Shown: positions 12,827 through 26,193, counted from the first letter of the stretch. The stretch is DNA of 60,000 nt from Glandiceps talaboti (GCF_964340395.1 NC_135550.1:11078408-11138407), one strand, 5' to 3'. The notes: generated by a model not told the origin, from the letters alone. Made by a program: numbers and translations.

Positions 12827-14694
12827 GGACATTAAATAAAGATTAGACTCACTTTAAGAGATGTAGAATCGTACGCAATATAGCAATACATCCATTACCG
12901 TGAGTTACCACTAAGTGTTTTATGTGCTATTATTGAATAATACCCTTTCCCCCAGAGTCATATAAATGATTCACATTCACGAGATCAGGCAAGTATCTCT
13001 AAAGCCTGTGACTTTGAGAACCCTGTTGTCGGCTAGAATCTGAAACTGACTAGACGATTGTATAAATTTTAGTCTAACATCGCTAGCTAGCCGCATTATA
13101 CCGAGTAACGAAGGTATTTAGTGGACGCCACCATCTAGGTTTCAGTATAACAACCGGAATGATATGATGCTTGTCGAAATTGAACGTTTTTAATAGCAGT
13201 CGAGAAAAAAATCATTAGAGATCTACACGGGTGTTAATTGGGTTAAACACCTCCCAAATATTTCGTTATCCATGTCAATCTTTATCTCAATTGAACTTGT
13301 AGAGAGCGGTGATATTCACAGGGGCGTGTAATATTTCATAGATTGTTGTTTTCCAGGTCTACAGACTACATATAACAACCTTTTGAATATATATTCCTAC
13401 CAGTACAGGGAAAGAGATAAAGATATTTATAGTATACGTCGTACTATAGAGATTGATACATTTGTAGCAGCAAGATTCGTATGATATTTTCCTAAGAAAA
13501 CGGAAATCTAAGCAATATTACACGCCCTTGTGGTCATATTAGGTAGTTTTTGTAGCATGTACAGAACACTAGGGGTACTTAACATTAAGATGATTAAGTA
13601 TGTAAAACCTGCATTCCACCTTAACGTGTTTGATATATACATGAGTGCATTTTTCGCCTGATGAGTTGAAGATTGTCTCAAAGTTACTAAAGATTGATAG
13701 TAAGTTTTTTTAATCATAGAACTGGGGGAAAACGTGACAGGTTTATCAAAAATACAGTTACAGACTTAAATTTGCAAGCCACCGGCTATAGATCTCCTAG
13801 AATTTACCACCTTAGGCACCTTGCTTACGTCACACCGCATTGATTTATAACTGCGAAGATAGCGATGTAGAGTGAGAGTAAAGACGAAACGAAATATAGA
13901 CAGAACATTTAACAATTACAAACCGTCACTTCAAGGCCGACGACTGATGAATCATGAAATGTTTAGCGGCAGCAAAAGAGCTTTAAAAGCCCTATCCAAA
14001 GTATTTCGCAGGGTCGTTAGACTTGTCCGCCCCTTTTGTGTTCGCTGTCTATTTCACTTGAATGAACGCAATTTCTCAATTTCTCTGACAAAGTGAACAT
14101 TATATGTACAGACTTCGAGAATTATTTGCAATGGTCATTTGCACTTTTCTTGTGATGAACTTTAAAGTTGTTATGTGACTCAGAGAACGTAAAATGGAGC
14201 AGCCGAAAAATATAAAAGGTTGTATAAATCTCCATAAAGCGTCACAAACACGTGATACAAAACGGCGTCGCGGATCCTCTTGAGAAATTTTGTTATGGAA
14301 TCAGCTGTGGCTCACAATCGATAAAATCTATGATTTGAAACGTCGGAGCGGAGTACTAACAATTTATCAGGTCAGGGGAACATCACCGCCCCCTCTCTAG
14401 TCAAAGCTTGTCACAAATGAAATGGAGATATGTTAATACTTTGTGGTCGCATGTATTGATCTAGAACATAGATATACATCAAGGAATGATATACGTGACA
14501 CGGTGTGCCAAATCGTTGATAGAATCAGCGTACTCCAACTATTAAACATAATAACTGATCACCGTGTATTTCCGGTGAATGCCCTTTATATTATTACATC
14601 GATAGCTAGCATCTAATATGACGAGACGAGCCAAGTCTATTGATTTCAATATTATAACCACTTCCTTACTTATTTTGACTTTGTCATTACAAAG

Positions 14695-14809
<115 letters not shown>

Positions 14810-15009
14810 GTGTGCTGGTTTCCATAGCACATTTATTTGAAATATCAAAATTTGTAGTCGTTTGGTGATAACGCTTGCACTCTTGTACTATTGGTTCAGG
14901 AGACATTGCTTTAGATAATAATAACCGGACTTCACCAAAGTCCCGCCCTGGTGGAGTTAGTATCAAAGCTGACGCCCTCTGTTCTTGGTGTTTGAATTCA
15001 CATGTACAG

Positions 15010-15129
15010 GCCTCGTGTAGTCAACAAAGTTATGGAAAACAACATGTAGAGTACCAGATAATAAAACAACGTGTGGTGTCAGAGAGGGGCATCAAAGATG
15101 CCATTGAAGCACTTCAAGACCGCTTTCAG
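15010..15129 (+). CDS. Predicted internal exon of coiled-coil membrane protein A
   Basis: This is a 40-codon, phase 0-0 open segment bounded by a TACAG acceptor ending at 15009 and a strong donor TTTCAG|GTATGT at 15129. Its C-terminal half (SERGIKDAIEALQDRFQ) has heptad-like spacing. Joining it in phase to the exon at 16713 continues this as DRFQ-RLQF before a membrane segment. The first coding exon was not found. No family is recognised. The call rests on splice signals, matching phase and helix character only, so it may be wrong. Confidence 0.35.
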
Positions 15130-15470
15130 GTATGTCTGTATTACCGGAGAATCTCTGCCGAAAAACTTTCAGATATATTTAAATACCCACGTCTTTGCTG
15201 GAGAGCGTTCAACATATGTTTCCAGGGCCATGTTTTTGCCTTGCCGTGTGTTTCAAAAACTATTTCTTTATCGGTGAGCTTTCGGGTGCCATATGTTTTT
15301 AAGACTATTTGCTTGAGCGTTTTCAGGTATGTTTTACAAATTATGTCTTTCCTGGAGATTTTCTAAGCGTGTATTTGGTGGAAAGTTTTACTCTGCAGGA
15401 GAATCTTCAGGTATGTATACGTCTTTCTAGGTACTTTTTAAAACCATGTCTTAGCTGGAGAGGTAAGAAC
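15111..15470 (+). repeat. Degenerate tandem repeat carrying 5' splice-site-like motifs
   Basis: Starting at the donor of the preceding predicted exon, the phrase TTTCAGGTATGT, sometimes mutated, recurs together with a phrase near ATGTCTTTGCTGGAGAG. Good copies of the first phrase lie at about 15124, 15320 and 15407, and decayed copies at about 15170 and 15260. Units are roughly 40-75 bases and quite diverged. The array therefore contains several sequences resembling the exon end plus GT donor. Confidence 0.55.
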
Positions 15471-16436
15471 GTTTTCATAACACTGTCACTGACCTAGATA
15501 ATAGTCAAAGGCGGGAATAATATCAGTTGTTATCGTAATAATTCGAGACACCGGCATGGGAGTGTCCATGCTGTTAAATATTGATCGTACTGAAGGTTTT
15601 TTTAGAAATTACTTGATAAGTTGCTAATCCATTTAGTGGCGCATTGGTTGTCCAATCGTTCGGCACCGTTCACTTGATTATTGATACGTCACGGTGAAAT
15701 GCAATGCTATGCTGTAGATGGTTGTGGATGTGGTCTCTGATATACTGTGGACGTCTGTCGATGTCAAATGCGACAGATATAGGATGTCATGCACATACAG
15801 TTACATCTGATAGCAGAGTTAGTTAATGTCACCTGTCATGTTGCATTGGTACTAAAATCTTTGCATCAATTTCCTCTTATGGCGGACACCTAATTCTCTG
15901 TCGTGACCCCATATCTATTGATTTCTCCACACTTTTTACGGATCGATGCATGGCCACAAAAAAAACAGAAGGGGCTAAATGTCACAGGAAAAATATTTAT
16001 ACGTTAGAAAATTGTCTATTCATTAAGCTGTTGTGTTATTTATGTGGAGAATTTACCTATCGTTACCTGATAAGGTGCTATCAATGTAATGATAATACAA
16101 TATTCAAAGAATGGAAAGGTGTGAAACGAAAATTCAAACACGTGTTGCCCAAGAGCTGATATTTTTATCTGTTGCATTTTGAAACCAACGTCACTGCTTC
16201 AGGCAAATTCACGCAAAATTATCAAGCAACATCACGATGTCAGACGTTTGAGATGAATTCTATGAATTTCCCGATAGAATAATTCCATTGGACAATATTT
16301 TTCAATGCGCCATCATCGAGCGTTACCAACTATGACCAGTGCTTCGTTTTTGGAGTAGAATTATGAATCAATATGGCGTTGGTGGCGCTATCCATAACTC
16401 CAGATGCAGATCGCCGGGTCGATAGTATAGTACTAT

Positions 16437-16633
<197 letters not shown>

Positions 16634-16712
16634 GACCTCCGAGTCGAAGATCCACGAATACGGTACCGAGTTATTTATTCATCCCCCCATCATTTTTGTA
16701 TTTTAATTGCAG

Positions 16713-16958
16713 AGGTTGCAGTTTATGTTTGAAGACTGTGGAGAAGCCCACAAAGAGAGAATGGAGAAACGGAGACTACGGAAAGCAGAAATGCAGAAAT
16801 TGCAAAAACTAAATTTAGTGACAGCAGTATCACTTCTAGTTCTGATTACATCTTTCCTTTTAAGGCTTCTACGTGTTGTTGTCGTCGTCAAGAACTACCA
16901 TGGCAACACTATCGCGGACAATCATAATGAGACATATACAGACTCCTTCTTGTCATAG
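16713..16958 (+). CDS. Predicted last exon of coiled-coil membrane protein A
   Basis: A clear acceptor (TTTTAATTGCAG) ends at 16712 and opens an 81-codon exon that ends in TAG. The encoded segment is strongly charged and helical (HKERMEKRRLRKAEMQKLQK), then has a single hydrophobic stretch of about 25 residues (NLVTAVSLLVLITSFLLRLL and following valines), then a short polar tail with an NET glycosylation-type site. This suggests a small membrane-anchored coiled-coil protein, with the tail possibly lumenal or extracellular. A variant signal ATTAAA at 17103-17108 could end the transcript. I do not recognise the family. The neighbouring gene at 18.6-21.0 kb has the same order of parts. Confidence 0.5.
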   Translation, partial: RLQFMFEDCGEAHKERMEKRRLRKAEMQKLQKLNLVTAVSLLVLITSFLLRLLRVVVVVKNYHGNTIADNHNETYTDSFLS

Positions 16959-17213
16959 GTTTTCTGTCATTTATATATCATACAAAACATAATGGTTTTC
17001 AACCATGGATGTCGAATTCGCTAGCTTGACAACGCAATGACGGGCTTTATCAATCCATCTGTAAATCATCTGTGAATTTTTTGAGAAACATGGGGACATT
17101 CGATTAAAGCTTTGTATATATTGTCTTTTCACAAATATAAGAATGACTTTTACTCATTTACTGAAAACAAAAGTTGCGAAACAGACGGGTGGGCGGACTT
17201 TCAGCCAGCCAGC

Positions 17214-17214
17214 C

Positions 17215-17277
<63 letters not shown>
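17214..17277. repeat. (CAGA)n microsatellite
   Basis: About 15 tandem CAGA tetranucleotides preceded by three CAGC units. Confidence 0.96.
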
Positions 17278-17608
17278 GCTGGCATCGCGTTTCCAAAGTA
17301 GTTAGAGCTGTATCAGTTCTGGTCTGTCTACGATTATGAAAAACTAAAACTCGTACAGTTTACGACAGTTTTGATTCACACTTTTAATGTTTACTAGATA
17401 AGTATAAACGGTCTAAGTGAAATTGTCGGTACAGCATATGAGAAATTCTGCTTTTGATAAACAAAAACGAAATCAACGAATCAATAATAAGATCATATGG
17501 AAAAAGTTGCATTTTTTATTCAATTTTTTACTTTATACATATGCAACGTTCAACCATATTTGAGTGATCACGTGATGAGGTGAACTACATAGATCCATAC
17601 ATAGCTAT

Positions 17609-17730
17609 ACGTACATACATACATACATACATACATACATACATACATACATACATACATACATACATACATACATACATACATACATACATACATACAT
17701 ACATACATACATACATACATACATACATAC
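17609..17730. repeat. (CATA)n microsatellite
   Basis: About 30 perfect tetranucleotides. It directly abuts the small foldback that follows, suggesting the tract grew from the edge of an inserted element. Confidence 0.97.
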
Positions 17731-17738
17731 TCTAATAT

Positions 17739-17834
17739 ACATGAACACAGGCACTCGAAACAATATGTATGATTTTTAAGAATTATTTACTATACATTAA
17801 AAAAGTCATACAGATCGAGTGCCTGTGTACATGA
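17739..17834. mobile_element. MITE-like hairpin next to (CATA)n tract
   Basis: The outer sequence CATGAACACAGGCACTCGA is mirrored by TCGAGTGCCTGTGTACATG, giving a hairpin of about 96 bases with arms of 35-40. It has no coding capacity. It is too small to assign to a superfamily. Confidence 0.6.
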
Positions 17835-18623
17835 ATATGTACCGTTCTGTTACATAGTCGCCAACTAGAGTTTAATTGAATGTATTTGTCTTTAGGGTGT
17901 AATTTGTCATTTTGAAAGGACGATTGTCTTTTTCAAATATAGTAACAATAATCCTACACTGTTGTCAGAAAACAAATAGAAACATGCCATCACATATGAC
18001 TTCCCAATTAAGCTCACTCAGTGACGTAGTATACCTGTACGTTTCTATTATTGTAATTCCGTAGAGTATATATTGTCAGTATTTGCCCGTATTTACACAT
18101 CGTTGTTTACAGGTCAGCGTTCTCATTGAAAGGCGAGGGTTTTTTTACATTTAGATTAATAGTGTCGTTCTCATTGTCTAAATATTTGACGTGCCCTCAT
18201 AACTGTGCTATTCCAGACACATCCGTGCTTTAAAAAAAACAGTACGTCAAGTAGGGGGACAAATGATATATGGTTTCTTTCAACACCTAGTTATCACCAA
18301 CAATTTAATGTCGTTTCCGGCATAGCATTGGAATTCCAACGTAACTTACTCATTGCAACTGGTTCACTGACTCTTTATGAATATATCGGTCACTCGACGT
18401 CCCGTGAAAATATCGCGGCATGGTGGTCCTGATCAGTGGATCATGAGCCTCGAATTATGAGCCACAGTAACCCAAGTAATAGTATACAGCAGTCGACCTT
18501 CCGTTGACCTATTTACTGGTCGCCTGAATTACTACGAGGAGATAAGTTGTGGAGTATAACTTCTGTGTCATACTAGTAAACTAGACGGGAAGCAAGTTGA
18601 CGTGTCCCACAAGGAAAACTAAA

Positions 18624-18656
18624 ATGGAGACCGGTAGCCTGGAAGAACTGGCAGCG
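18624..18656 (+). CDS. Predicted first coding exon of coiled-coil membrane protein B
   Basis: ATG in a favourable context (AAAATGG) opens an 11-codon segment, METGSLEELAA, that ends in phase 0 at GCG|GTAAGT, a near-perfect donor. It joins in phase to the exon at 20527. Further small exons between the two cannot be excluded. The call rests on start context, donor strength and matching phase. Confidence 0.5.
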
Positions 18657-19465
18657 GTAAGTTTTGTAGCGAACAATTCATGCTGGTTTCGAATATCATA
18701 CTAAACCACATTGTACTATTGGCCAGCATATGATGGTAATACAAACTGTGCAAGTTATGCACATGGTTAATACGTCATTATGCGATATGGTTTCAAAAAC
18801 CTCTGACATCCAAACACTTCATACAAGCCCTGCCCAGTTTTAACGTTAACCCCTTCTTTGATGCCAGTACATGTAGGTGGTACAGGTTACTTTAACAAAA
18901 GCGGGGGATAATTTGCAGAACGTTGTCGAAGGACGTGCCAATTTGAATATACCAACCCATAAAATGGAGATAAAAGAGCCGTCATTGTTGGACGGTGCGG
19001 GTCAAAGAATATGGCATAGTATTTCAGACAGTAAGCTACAGTATGACCATTATAACGTGGAAACTATACATTTTGATATGATCATCATTCATTTGACAAA
19101 TTACTAGATTTTTAATGATTTGTTTTAATGAGGGAAAATATTCTTTTATATAGTTCTTTTATACTGTTCTCAGTGTTCGGTGACTGTTCAATCATTTACA
19201 CTTTCAATTTAAGTTGATATTTATATCGTATTTTTTTCACTATCAGCGTTTCATAAACGAGTATTTCATCCAACTATAAATGAAATAGAGTGAGTTGTAA
19301 ACATTCCAGCGGTTCTGTATTGTATCTATAGTGTAGAGTCAACAGTATTATTAGTTATCAATGAATAGGTCAAAGGTCACAAACGATCGCCAGGCCAACT
19401 ATTAAAGATATGGGCAAGCCTGGCTGAACGAAGACCGTTATGCATGTGTAATGACTGCAGTCAAA

Positions 19466-19654
19466 CCACAGTCACTTGAGAGCTAATATTCTATTCCAGG
19501 ATGGTAATATTCTAGTCTAGGATGATCATAATACAAAATAATGACGGTATTTACGATATTCAAAAATACCGTTGCCGGTGATTGTTACGGAATACACGTG
19601 TAGACTAGAATATTACCATCCTGGCATGGAATATTAGCTCACAAGTGACTGTGG
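19466..19654. mobile_element. Foldback MITE in protein B intron
   Basis: Arms of about 55 bases (left starts CCACAGTCACTTGAGAGC, right ends in the complement) face each other with few mismatches. The element is flanked by a direct CAAA at 19462-19465 and 19655-19658, a candidate target-site duplication. It is non-coding. Confidence 0.75.
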
Positions 19655-19885
19655 CAAAAATGGTAACTGTAATGTACGTTGATAGTGAAAAGATCATAGT
19701 TGCTTTAAAATAATCTTATTACAATAGAATAAAAATTGTTTCATGTAACTAGTATTGATCAAGTTCAGTCGACGTACGAAATCTAACTTGAAGAATTTGG
19801 TAGTATTTCGAAAAATTCGATCATGTAAATATCTTTATTTCAACCTCAGCACTATCTCCGCCTCCTCCCCCTCTTTCTCCCCTCT

Positions 19886-19921
19886 CCTAATCACCACCAC
19901 CACCACCACCACCACCACCAC
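19886..19921. repeat. (CCA)n microsatellite
   Basis: About eleven CCA triplets after a C/T-rich stretch, within the predicted intron of protein B. Confidence 0.9.
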
Positions 19922-20526
19922 TACGATCAGCAACAAAATGAAAACTTTAGTCACACTATTCTAGAGATATAAACTTTACTTGTATTTACCGTCCTTTCTT
20001 CCAAACTGTGAGCTGTTTCGACGTTGACCGTATGAGTTTAGCATAGACACTTGTTTTGGTGTTAATTTTCAAAGAATCTCCCCATTTTGAACTATGTGCG
20101 ATCCTTCAACCCAACCACCCCCACCCCGAACCCTCTCTTCCCCCAGTACTACTACCACGATATGGTATTGATTGGTATGCATAGAATGTTGAGTAAACTC
20201 ATAACAGTTAATTTGTAATTTTGGTTTCAATAACAACAATAGAGGAGTTTCAAAACAAATTACGATATAATTTCATTCTAATAACTTTCATACCATAATC
20301 GCCTTTAATTTGAATAGCAGAATTCAGCTATTAGATTTAATCAGTGGAAAGTCATTCACCATTCAGTGTTTTCAATAGCCAGTGATCAGTCCTCTCATGT
20401 GCTGGATGAAAGAACATCATGGACTTGTCCTGTAACTTGAGTATGGGGCCCAGGCTGACTATTGCAGCAATGTGTGTTTTTTTAAAATTGATTTTAACAC
20501 ATTGATGTGTACATTCAACTCAACAG

Positions 20527-21006
20527 AGAAGGAAGAGGGCGTTAGCAAAAAGTAAACTGGTGAAGAAAGTGTCAGACGAAAAAATGGATGAACTTGGTAA
20601 AATGAAGGACGAACTGAACACTTTGAACAAAAAACTTCAAGAATACAAGGAAAAGAAAAGACTCGTACAACTGAGAGCAAAAGCAAAGAAAGTGAGAGAT
20701 TCGACGAGATTCGACGAGATCTATGTGGATTTCATGTTCAGTGCATCTGCTCTGTGTTTAATCATCTGCGTTGCTATACACGTATTTAGACTTGTCATGA
20801 TTTTAGTTCTTCCTGAATTGTTAATGGAGTGTGCAATTATAGTGAATCAGACAGAATCAACCGATGCAGTTCAGGGTGTGTCCATTGCCTGGCAACTGTT
20901 ACTGGGGAGAATGCCCTGTGACGCCATGCTCGATGAGTGCGATGAATGTGACCTTGGAGATAATTCCGAAGTTTTAACATTGGAGAATACAGCTGGATTT
21001 ACTTGA
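20527..21006 (+). CDS. Predicted main exon of coiled-coil membrane protein B
   Basis: The exon begins after CTCAACAG at 20526 and runs 159 codons to TGA. With the 11-codon first exon it makes a 170-residue protein. Residues about 12-66 are basic and heptad-like (KMDELGKMKDELNTLNKKL), a likely coiled coil. Residues about 80-106 are a single transmembrane helix (FMFSASALCLIICVAIHVF onward). The C-terminus is acidic and has a Cys/Asp motif (DECDECD). The CDS contains a small 10-base tandem duplication, GATTCGACGA, near 20698. A candidate AATAAA lies at 21415-21420. I do not recognise the family; it may be a tandem relative of the gene at 15-17 kb. Confidence 0.65.
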   Translation, partial: RRKRALAKSKLVKKVSDEKMDELGKMKDELNTLNKKLQEYKEKKRLVQLRAKAKKVRDSTRFDEIYVDFMFSASALCLIICVAIHVFRLVMILVLPELLMECAIIVNQTESTDAVQGVSIAWQLLLGRMPCDAMLDECDECDLGDNSEVLTLENTAGFT

Positions 21007-21879
21007 TTTTGATGAAAAAGAAGAAGCTGACAGCCGATCTTCAAAACATGTAGAACAAATCTTCCGAATTAGTCACTACATTGGCCAGAATCATGTCGAA
21101 CTAAACTTTTAATATAAAGAATGTACAGCGAGGCGCATGGGCATTAACTTACTGGCATATTAGTTTTGTGTATTTTGAGCTCCTTTTGGTCTATATTTGA
21201 CCAAAACAAAGTAGTTCGTGTATTATAATTGTAGAAAATGTGATGATTCTACCTACATACAACGACGTATGACGTCACTGCCAAAGCAATGGTGATCTCA
21301 GGATAACGCAAATCCGTCACCGATAGTAGTAGCATTAGTTAATACTAAAATGGTTCCTTTTTAGACTCGATCGGGTCCGATGGCGATGGATTTATGTAGT
21401 AGTTTCCTCTACTAAATAAAAATGTACCTAAATATGAGAGACAAATCCAGTAGACGATCAAATCAATTATGAAAGTTTTTTTTTCTTTCTTTATCAATTA
21501 GACACGAATTCAATCAATGAGATGACGAATATTCATCAAGGACATCAACTTGAAATGACTCAATGTATAAATTGTGAACTGTTATTCTTGAAAAGTCAAG
21601 GTAATAATTCACCATTATTTCTACATCTAGACTTGTTGATGACGTAGCCCCGCCAGACAGTCTGTCTCTAAAGTATAATATTGGTTTGGGTATACACAAA
21701 CCATGTCAAAATAGTTTACATAGTCCAAAGAACTTATGTAAGTAACAGTGTAAGTTATTGCATGCAACACTTTGATGGAATGCGTGTAGTGATATAGTTG
21801 TACTCTTGACTTGGTGTGGTTTTCTCAGCTGAGAGATATATCGGATGTACTATTTTATGTGTAATGCCAATCTTAATAT

Positions 21880-22179
21880 TCTATTAGGCCTAAAAAATTG
21901 TGTGGTTCCGATTGCGCTCAATTTTAGAATAGGTGAGGCAGATAGATTTGGATAACTACGTCAAAGTGTTATTGATTTCTTCCCATCAGATGTACAGCCA
22001 TTGCAGATTGGAAGAACATTTTTATATTGTCTTAAAGTTCATGTCAGTTTGTGCATCCACTATTCCTGGCGATAGTTTTCATGAGGTTATTATTTTTTTA
22101 AGTTTAGGGTCGGCAGTGAAAAACTAGGTGGGGTAGGGTAATCGGAACCAAACTTTTTTTTTATAGCCCTAAGGCCTTA
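21880..22179. mobile_element. MITE copy 1 (GTGTGGTTCCGATT family)
   Basis: About 300 bases begin near AGGCCTAAAAAATTGTGTGG and end near the inverted form with AAGGCCTTA. A direct TCTTAATAT flanks it on both sides (21871-21879 and 22180-22188). The interior shares long stretches, including CATCAGATGTACAGCCATT, with copies at 22994 and 53898. It is non-coding and presumably moved by a transposase encoded elsewhere. Confidence 0.75.
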
Positions 22180-22993
22180 TCTTAATATGAAATTGTAGTC
22201 ATCACTACATTGTTACTGTAACGGTATATTAATTATATCAAATCTTCATTGAAGGTAAAAGGGTATGGCTATGAAGTTTACGTTCATGTCCCATCTTTCT
22301 GTAAGTGTATGCTTCAACACACACTTATTTTGTATGTTACTGTATTGATCCACGCTCTCCAATAAACTAAGTTTATATAATTATATATGAACATTTGAGT
22401 GTAAGTTGTATTTGGTTAACACAAACCAGATATGCAGCATTTATTGTGTGATAGAGCTTGACTTCTTTGACAGAACTGGAGACCCACCGATGAAGAGGAA
22501 CCCAGTCTCTTCTTTCGATTTTTTTTTTGGATTAGAAATGCACATCGTCACAAACCACGGCCTCTTTTACGGCGCCGTCAACATTCGCAGTGTCGCGGAA
22601 GAAATAACAGCTCTGGTTTGCGAGAATGGAAATGCATATGGTTCCCGATGTATAGCAGAATCTCATCAGTCTAAAGCTGCGCATGCGCTCTCTTTATAAC
22701 AATAAGTATACTTTGCATAATCATATTTCAATACTTTGTGTTATTGTGTACGTTGTAAAGGTAGGAAAATCATTAACTCCATATTTAATTACAGGGAATG
22801 TGGCTCCACACAACGAAAATTAAACTGTTACGTTGGCGATCGAGATGTGTTTTTGTTTTGTTTATTTGTGTATGTTCTGTTAGACTGACGATGTAATAAA
22901 ATCGCTATGTCGATACGACGCCTTACTTAAATTATGTCATTTTGGGTTACTGAGAATGTGACACAGTCGTTTGCGCATATGAAGCGTACAAGT

Positions 22994-23341
22994 TTGGCCT
23001 ACAAAATGTGTGGTTCCGATTACGCTCAATTTTAGAATAGGTGGGGTAGGTAGATTTCTTTATTTTATTTTTATTTTTATTTTTATTTTTATTTTTATTT
23101 TTATCTTTATTTTTATTTTGTTCATATGTGAGTGTCTAGTTCATGTAGTTATGTTTTCAGTTGTTTTCCATATGGTATCTGTGTTATTGGTTTCTTCGCA
23201 TCAGATGTACAGCCATTACAGATTGGAAGAACAGTTTTATATTGTCTTTTTAAGTTGATGTCAGTTTCCGCATGCACTATTTTTTTTTGCGAGACTTTAC
23301 AATTTTCGCGATTTCTTTCTTGAATACTTAAAAAAAAGGTT
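22994..23341. mobile_element. MITE copy 2, 3'-truncated, with inserted TTTTTA repeat
   Basis: Same family as the copy at 21880. The left end and interior are present, but the right inverted end is missing after about 23335. A (TTTTTA)n tract at 23059-23119 sits just after the conserved GGTAGATTT and is absent from the other two copies. Confidence 0.75.
23059..23119. repeat. (TTTTTA)n hexanucleotide tract
   Basis: About ten units inside the MITE copy. The open frame across it is a translation artefact. Confidence 0.92.
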
Positions 23342-24780
23342 TATGGTAGGCTTAACGATCTTTCATGTGAGTAACAGTGACCAACATATGCGTTTTGAAT
23401 TTATATGATAGAAAATGTCCGCAAAATTGTTACAGCTTTTATTTTGCCGACACATTTAAATGTTCACTGTAACTAAGTATTAAGAAGGGATTTAACTGAG
23501 CTATACGTGCACAGTGCAGAATTGATAAAATAGTGTTTAGTACAACATTGCATAGACAAATATTACTTGATATCCATAATTGCTCTCAGGAGGACTGTGT
23601 GATAGTAGATAAATGTGTTGTTCACCAGATGGCACCTAGATGGCACCTCAGTCGACCCCACCCCCCCCCCCCCACATACGCGCACCCCCACCCCTAATAA
23701 GGATTACAAGGGCCAGATCTAAAGTTGGTTGTTTCCAGCAGTGGTCAAAATAAAAAGCTTTCAAGAATGACATCAAGTAATATTTCATGTCAACTATAAA
23801 ACTAAATTTCGGGGGTGTCTTTTGAATTTTGTCTTCATTCTATGAAACTATGAAGGAAATATCAGAAATTTGAAGACCGGGAAACACGTACATAACAGCG
23901 CCGCCTGCAGTTTACAATTTGCAGAGGAGCTGAGGTCTCGTAGAATCTGAATATAACATTCTTGATCACTTGAGAGGTTTTATCAGCATATCACAACATA
24001 GAATAAGACTAGTGATATCCTCATTTCAGACAGACACATACATAAAATATTATACACAAACAAGCCTACAACGCATGCAGCACCCATAATACAAAAGAGC
24101 CCCCACAAATATTACATACAAGTTTATCCATAGACTCCCACATGTATAGTTTCTATATGGTTTATCACATACTATGACACGTGATAGAACTTCGATATAT
24201 AGGGGACACAGGCAAAACCAAGTCAACTTTTATAATCGATTACTAAGTTACGAATCTGGCCTGCTAAGACACTATACCACATCAATAAGCACCTGGAAAA
24301 AAAATATAAATAATACCACCAACACTATAATAAAAAATATAAATAATACCACCAACACTCCCATAATCATTTATCATGTTTATACCACATTGCTGATCGA
24401 ATACATACAGTGCCTTAAAAACTAACGCAATTGTGGGAGAGTTCACTGAAGTTGACTCTCGTGGGCTATGAGTATACTATTGAAGTCATCGTGAACAGTC
24501 TTGTAATCCAACTCTGTCGTCGTTCATAATCGAGGACGTTTTACTCCTACACAAAATTCGCTCGAAGGATTACGATATAAAAGGTTCGGAATCAGTCGAG
24601 CGAATTTTATAGTACAGTTAAAATTGATTAGAAACGTGCTACCTTTATGTGACATTCACATAGCCAGCCTATCTAATGACTGTTGGAAAGCTTAAAGGTG
24701 TCTGCATATATGCTGTCATAGTTGGCATTTCACGTACAGTAGTTGGGAGCTAATTCAACAACAATATAAAACAGACTCGG

Positions 24781-24978
24781 ATCATGTTATGCTTTCTAAT
24801 GTGGACGTTGGTATATGAAGTGCTGTCAACACTATATCCATGACAAGCAGAACACATTCACAGATTCGTGATGGTGATAATTATGATGATTACATTCGGC
24901 ACAGTTATGGAAGAAGGTTCTGATATGTGAAGCATTACTTCGCTGATGTACACAATAGAATAGCTACTGTTGATATTT

Positions 24979-25038
<60 letters not shown>

Positions 25039-25230
25039 GAATAGAACGTGGTGCTTTTTAATGTTTACGTATTTGTATCTAATAAAGTGCTGTCAATAGT
25101 GTATCCTTGACAAATACAAGTCGAACACATTCACCGGTATGTGATGAGTATTATATACTAGTATACGGTATGGAATGTACTGGTATGTGAAGCATTACTT
25201 CGCTGAAGTATACAATAGAATATTGATATA
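24781..25230. repeat. Diverged direct duplication separated by (CAA)n
   Basis: About 180 bases starting near 24781 recur from about 25045. Shared phrases are AAGTGCTGTCAA, GAACACATTCAC and TGTGAAGCATTACTTCGCTG. A (CAA)n microsatellite at 24979-25038 lies between the copies. Divergence is considerable, so the duplication is old. Confidence 0.75.
24979..25038. repeat. (CAA)n microsatellite
   Basis: About twenty perfect CAA triplets between the two arms of the direct duplication. Confidence 0.97.
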
Positions 25231-25848
25231 AATAAAACATACATAGACAGCTCTGAAGGTCACACTCTGTTGTTAATCTAATATCATAACATCAAGTGTC
25301 ACGTCTTGAATATCAAAATACAATTATTACTATCAGAATATTCACGTACAGACACCTGCACTATATGATAAGTTTTGAATATGTCAAAACTTTTTTTAAA
25401 AAAAAGAATACATCGTGCAAAAATGTAGTCGACTTCTTTCTTGTTTACTCATTATCGCGTAAATTCGCGTGTCAAATCGCATGCACACGTGACGGTAAAT
25501 TGAATGCAAATTACCATCATTAGTGATTTTCAATAAAGGTTGTACTCAAAATATACAGAACTGATGTGAATGCCAGCTGATATCAAACAAAAACAAATGT
25601 GATCTATTCTCAGACGATTCCCTAAAACAAACATTCGTGATACATATAACATATTATAGTGTAAACATTCGCGATATACTAGGTGTTGCATTTTCTATAG
25701 TAGCCTGGTATTATAAAAGGTCTTATTTATACTTTTTACTTCAACTCAAATGGGGTTTTCCCCCATTGGCATGATTTGTGTCTGTTGTATACATTTGTGA
25801 ACTTTGACCTAACGTAATAATTATGTGATAGAAATTGTGATAGTTGCA

Positions 25849-26193
25849 TTAAAGTGGCACAAGCTGAGTTTGTAAAATACTTCGAACAAAAATCACAGTC
25901 CAGGATATTGTATATATTGTATATATTGTTAATGTTGATGTTGATGTATGTCATCTATAATATTACGGTTGTCTTCCAGCATGGTCAGAAGAGCTGACTG
26001 CATAGTAAGGATTTCACTGATCCTTTTTTGATTCACGTCACCGAATCGTTTATGGGTCCTATCTTGATACCGGATTTGAGTTGTCAATTGCAAGTGATGG
26101 TTATGTGTGCTTCAGTAAATACTGCAAGTACCTTTTAAATATGCCACAAAACCTAAGCCCAAATACGTATAAACTCAGCTTGTGTCCCTTTAA
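25849..26193. mobile_element. MITE-like element with ~20-bp terminal inverted repeats
   Basis: The left end TTAAAGTGGCACAAGCTGAG and the right end CTCAGCTTGTGTCCCTTTAA are inverted copies with few differences, enclosing 345 AT-rich bases. TTAA at both outer edges may include a TTAA target site. It is non-coding. Confidence 0.65.

Noticed and set aside
22406-22699. 97-residue + strand frame
   Set aside because: No recognisable domain, splice partner or start context; between MITE copies.
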